NCBI GenBank assembly: GCA_046329585.1
Contig: JAXLUI010000001.1
Coordinates: forward strand, 1,178,001 to 1,242,000
DNA length: 64,000 nt
Source: DLKC01 sp002478885
GTDB lineage: Bacteria; Bacteroidota; Bacteroidia; Chitinophagales; Chitinophagaceae
Reading direction: 5' to 3'
Part shown: piece after piece, positions 60,920 to 64,000 of the stretch
Numbering within the stretch: the first letter of the stretch is position 1
How the letters are laid out: the number at the start of each line of letters is the position of its first letter
The notes under the pieces: generated by a model
What the model was told of the DNA's origin: nothing
Seen by the model: the letters and a program-made list of their open reading frames with translations, nothing else
Database searches by the model: none
Made by a program: the position numbers and the translations under genes

Positions 60920-62224
60920 CTAATAAACCACTACTTTTCCCGAGTATTGCTGCCTGCCATTTGCATCACTAACTTTTAGGATGTAAATACCACTTGTGAT
61001 GCCTGAAGGAAGCGCGATCGTTGAAACTGATTTATTTGCAACATCTACAACTTTGTTGTAAACAATATTACCCTTAGCGTCTACCAGCTGAAGGTTCTGC
61101 TTTCCTTTAATGCCGTCAAAAGCAACATTCATTGTTCTGTTTACAACAGGATTAGGGAAAATTGAAATAACACTGTTCCCTTTTACCGTTGCAACAGGAT
61201 TGTCTTTTACCTGGGCTGCAGCTTCATCAATAAAATGTCCGCTGGCAAGGTCTGATGCATTATATACATCTCCTGACTGACCTTTAAGTGCTGTCGCTTG
61301 TAAAGTTTTAAGATCAACTGTATAGTAGTGATCGGTTTTTGTAGCACTGCTTACGATAACACTGCCCTTTTCATCTACCGCAGCGCCATTTACCATAAAA
61401 TCTTCGGGAAGATTAGCAATGGCACCCTTATAATCAGCCACCATCGTTTGAGGATCGATCTCAAAAACATTCTTCTTCATGCTGATCACATACAATTTTC
61501 CAAATGCATCGGCAACAAGGTCGCCGCCCCAGCTCGTGCACATATTCCTGATGGAAATGTTCTCGTTATCATCACCATCCCTTACTGAACCAAGATCGGT
61601 AACGGTAATCTTATCGCCTGAAGAAAAACGGATCAGGTGATTACCATCATTTGTTAAAGCATATCCATAGCCGTCGGAACCGAAACACATCCTGGTGATC
61701 ACATCATTTTCTCCAACTTCCTGGAAGTTCTTCAAAGCGGTGTTCCTTACATAATATACCATGTTGGTACCCTTGCTTAAATCAAAATACCGGAGTTCAT
61801 TGCTGTGCATGGGGGTATAATAAAGGCGGTTAGTCTTCGCATCGAACGCAGTAGCAGCAACCAATGACTCAGTAGGAGCGGTAACAACATCGGATTTTTT
61901 CCCATCTGCATAAGTGATCATTGTACTGGCAATGCCATTGCGTCCCACTGTAGTTACCTGGTTGGTAACGGTCATTGCTGCATCTGATTGTTGCAGGCGA
62001 ATACCGCGGGCAGCATCAATGATTGCCGGCTTGTCTTTGGGCGAATAGATACTTCTTATCTCAGCCCCGCTGCCAAGATCAATTTCTTTCACAGCCATCC
62101 ACATGGCATTGCCTTTTGTTTCGCCTGTAATGGCATACGCATGGTTTTTCTGAGCATTTGTATTTTGCCCTGCGGCGAAGCAAATTGTCGCGATTAAGGC
62201 CGAACAGATGTATGAATTTCTCAT
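60920..62224 (-). CDS. Secreted protein with T9SS sorting domain
   Basis: The 434-residue protein has a signal peptide (SALIATICFAAGQNTNA) and a C-terminal type IX sorting domain (ISIFPNPVVNR near residue 358, ending GIYILKVSDANGRQQYSGKV). The middle resembles a beta-propeller-like repeat (TKTDHYYTVDLKTLQA, FEIDPQTMVADYKG). It is exported to the cell surface or medium by the T9SS. No enzymatic motif is seen. It is likely to have its own promoter. Confidence 0.85.
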   Translation of the reverse strand: MRNSYICSALIATICFAAGQNTNAQKNHAYAITGETKGNAMWMAVKEIDLGSGAEIRSIYSPKDKPAIIDAARGIRLQQSDAAMTVTNQVTTVGRNGIASTMITYADGKKSDVVTAPTESLVAATAFDAKTNRLYYTPMHSNELRYFDLSKGTNMVYYVRNTALKNFQEVGENDVITRMCFGSDGYGYALTNDGNHLIRFSSGDKITVTDLGSVRDGDDNENISIRNMCTSWGGDLVADAFGKLYVISMKKNVFEIDPQTMVADYKGAIANLPEDFMVNGAAVDEKGSVIVSSATKTDHYYTVDLKTLQATALKGQSGDVYNASDLASGHFIDEAAAQVKDNPVATVKGNSVISIFPNPVVNRTMNVAFDGIKGKQNLQLVDAKGNIVYNKVVDVANKSVSTIALPSGITSGIYILKVSDANGRQQYSGKVVVY

Positions 62225-62490
62225 AAGTTTAAATTTACTACTGCAATATAAAAAAATAACACGTTAGATAAGCAAGTTTTTTCTACTGCAAATATGCGAC
62301 AATCTTAAAGTAAACAGGCATTACCGCCGAAAATCAGCAGGAAAAAAAAATTGCTTTAGTTTCTTCTTAAAATTTCTGTTTACCGGGTTGATAAACGATT
62401 AAAAACTGCTTCATTGTTTATTGTTTTTTAATGAGCGAATGAAGAACAGGGTTTAGTGAATGCATTGCCCCGCCACCCAAAGAGACTAAC

Positions 62491-62538
62491 GTACAAGAGT
62501 GCGACGCAACGATGCCCAAAAGGGCTACAAAAGCTGGT
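62491..62538 (+). repeat. Intergenic repeat arm, forward
   Basis: GTACAAGAGTGCGACGCAAC, GATGCCC, ending AAGCTGG. Single arm in the 405-nt divergent gap 62225-62629. Confidence 0.9.
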
Positions 62539-62594
62539 TGCCAAAATCGCCTTTATTAAAATCATGCAGGTGGTGTTTTGCTGAAGCAAAGCCG

Positions 62595-62625
62595 TTGGCA
62601 ATTAAACAGCTTTAATGTAGGTTTG
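62595..62625 (+). promoter_or_regulatory. Aminotransferase promoter
   Basis: TTG at 62595-62597, 20-nt spacer, TAGGTTTG at 62618-62625: an exact Bacteroidetes promoter. It ends 4 nt before the ATG, so the predicted transcription start falls on or next to the start codon. Confidence 0.65.
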
Positions 62626-62629
62626 TTGT

Positions 62630-63832
62630 ATGAGTCAGTTATCAATCAGTAACCGCGGGCATCTGATGCCGGCCTCACCAATAAGAAAGCTTGTTCCTTA
62701 TGCTGAGGCTGCAAAAAAAAGAGGTATAAAAGTATATCACCTGAATATTGGGCAACCAGACATTGAAACACCTGCAATGGTGTTGGATGCAGTAAGGCAC
62801 TTCGATTTTAAAGTGCTGGAATACAGTCATAGCGCGGGAAACGAAAGCTATCGCAGAAAACTGGTGGAGTATTACCACAAGGTTGGGATTGATATAGAAT
62901 ATACCCAGATAATTGTAACAACCGGCGGAAGTGAAGCCATTCTCTTTGGCTTTATGGCCTGTCTCGACCCGGGTGATGAAGTGATTATTCCCGAACCATT
63001 TTATGCCAACTATAACGGTTTTGCGGTTGCTGCAGGCGTAAATGTAGTGCCCATTACCTCGTACATTGAAAACGGTTTTGCACTGCCACCAATAAGCGAT
63101 ATTGAAAAATCCATTACGCCGAAAACAAAAGCCATTGTTATCTGCAATCCCAATAACCCAACCGGTTACCTGTATAGCCGCGACGAAATGGAAACGCTGA
63201 AGGAAATCATTCTTAAGCATAACCTTTATCTTTTTGCTGACGAAGCCTATCGCGAATTCTGTTACGGTGGTGAACATTTCAGCGCCATGAAACTGCAGGG
63301 CGCAGAACAAAATGTAGTACTCATGGATACCATAAGTAAACGCTATAGTTGCTGTGGCGGTAGAATAGGCGCTTTTATTACCCGCAATAAAGAATTACTC
63401 GACGCTGTGATGAAATTTGCCCAGGCAAGGTTGAGCCCGCCGGGTTTCGCCCAAATAGCAGGTGAGGCTGCTATTGACCTGCCCGACAATTATTTTGATG
63501 TTACAAAGGCCGAATACAAATCGCGGCGCGATCTTATCGTAAACAGGCTAAATGCAATGCCCCATGTTTTCTGCCCCGATCCAGGTGGCGCATTTTATGC
63601 CATGGCGCGTTTGCCCATTGATGATGCAGACAAATTTTGCCAGTGGCTACTTGAAGAATTTTCCTATAACAATTCCACCGTAATGCTTGCACCGGCTACA
63701 GGTTTTTATGGTACGGTCGGCCTTGGAAAGCAGGAAGTAAGGCTGGCTTATGTCCTTAATCGCAACGCAATCAACGGAGCGATGGATTGCCTGGAGAAGG
63801 CTTTGGAGATTTATCCCGGAAGAACGTTGTAA
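62630..63832 (+). CDS. PLP-dependent class I aminotransferase
   Basis: The 400-residue protein has the fold type I aminotransferase layout: NIGQPDIETP near residue 40, TTGGSEAILFGF near residue 103, CNPNNPTGYLYSRDE near residue 180, FADEAYREFCY near residue 205 and the PLP Lys in DTISKRYSCCGGRIGAF near residue 235. The aspartate aminotransferase-like family is broad; the amino acid substrate is not determined. Stands alone, with a strong promoter that leaves almost no leader. Confidence 0.92.
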   Translation: MSQLSISNRGHLMPASPIRKLVPYAEAAKKRGIKVYHLNIGQPDIETPAMVLDAVRHFDFKVLEYSHSAGNESYRRKLVEYYHKVGIDIEYTQIIVTTGGSEAILFGFMACLDPGDEVIIPEPFYANYNGFAVAAGVNVVPITSYIENGFALPPISDIEKSITPKTKAIVICNPNNPTGYLYSRDEMETLKEIILKHNLYLFADEAYREFCYGGEHFSAMKLQGAEQNVVLMDTISKRYSCCGGRIGAFITRNKELLDAVMKFAQARLSPPGFAQIAGEAAIDLPDNYFDVTKAEYKSRRDLIVNRLNAMPHVFCPDPGGAFYAMARLPIDDADKFCQWLLEEFSYNNSTVMLAPATGFYGTVGLGKQEVRLAYVLNRNAINGAMDCLEKALEIYPGRTL

Positions 63833-63839
63833 TACTTTG

Positions 63840-63890
63840 GACCGCGCTTTCGTATTTCAATGGGGCTTTGCTTGCGTCGCACGCTTGTAC
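63840..63890 (-). repeat. Intergenic repeat arm, reverse
   Basis: GACCGCGCTTTC, then GGGCTTTGCTTGCGTCGC, ending ACGCTTGTAC. It begins 7 nt after the aminotransferase stop. A partner may lie beyond the window; 63891-64000 shows nothing else. Confidence 0.8.
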
Positions 63891-64000
63891 TGAAGTATCT
63901 TAAGCAACAATACCAAACTGGTGCAGATCGTATTGGGTGGTTTCTTTGCAAGAAAAGGTTATTGCATCATATTAAACCCTCATCTGCAAAACTGTAATAA

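Noticed and set aside
1955..63890. The dispersed arms as a CRISPR array
   Set aside because: The copies are widely and unevenly spaced, occur in both orientations, vary in sequence and are separated by genes. No cas genes are present.

Overview
The window reads as a chromosome segment of a Bacteroidetes bacterium, most likely of the Chitinophagaceae. The grounds are two proteins with C-terminal type IX secretion sorting domains, -7 boxes of the TAnnTTTG type, weak or absent Shine-Dalgarno sequences, many small lipoproteins, and a GH110/GH13 polysaccharide-degrading flavour. I saw no rRNA, no CRISPR array, no insertion sequence and no prophage. One tRNA gene, tRNA-Leu(CAG), is present.

Layout. 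0-3 kb: the end of a GH110 alpha-galactosidase, a small secreted protein and a pirin. 3.3-12.4 kb: lepA, two tandem small membrane paralogues, a surface-polysaccharide group (GT4 glycosyltransferase, FkbM methyltransferase, Wzx-like flippase), a hemerythrin, tpiA and a GlmU-like protein. 12.4-17 kb: a serine hydrolase, an LRR remnant and several small proteins of unknown role. 17.3-24.7 kb: NAD(P)HX repair enzyme, membrane pyrophosphatase, a PepSY-like protein, and two lipoproteins with acidic calcium-binding-type repeats. 25-31.8 kb: a secreted TPR-CHAT protein and a T9SS-secreted GH13 amylase. 32-35 kb: GNAT, sdpR-sdpI and a diheme cytochrome. 35.3-39.7 kb: a tightly packed three-gene operon (membrane protein, leaderless S8 protease, secreted protein) with no function I recognise. 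40-47 kb: nagA, a phospholipase D, a metal-dependent hydrolase, an endonuclease-like protein, a sugar-acid-type MFS transporter and nagB. 47.3-51.2 kb: divergent sulfur-handling genes (CoA-disulfide reductase/rhodanese; SQR-like protein, DsrC/TusE, DsrE). 51.3-64 kb: tRNA-Leu, a LuxE-like protein, lipoprotein/UbiA-like pair, M42 peptidase, membrane proteins, a glutamine-amidotransferase-like protein, GSCFA protein, HMG-CoA lyase, rlmB, a T9SS-sorted protein and an aminotransferase.

The most striking feature is a dispersed intergenic repeat. About 30 copies of a roughly 48-nt arm, running from GTACAAG through a core like AGTGCGACGCAAC and GGCGATG to an AAAGCCGG end, occur only between genes. 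Eight clear pairs are inverted, with the CCGG ends outward, and enclose unrelated 65-200 nt spacers. In twelve copies the CCGG end lies within about 22 nt of a stop codon, and in two copies the end forms half of a terminator hairpin. It behaves like a REP/BIME-type family. I know of no description of it, but I could not search.

Functional links suggested by the layout are amino-sugar use (nagA, nagB, MFS), alpha-glucan and alpha-galactoside degradation (GH13, GH110), sulfide/persulfide handling at 47-51 kb, and envelope functions in most of the unassigned genes.
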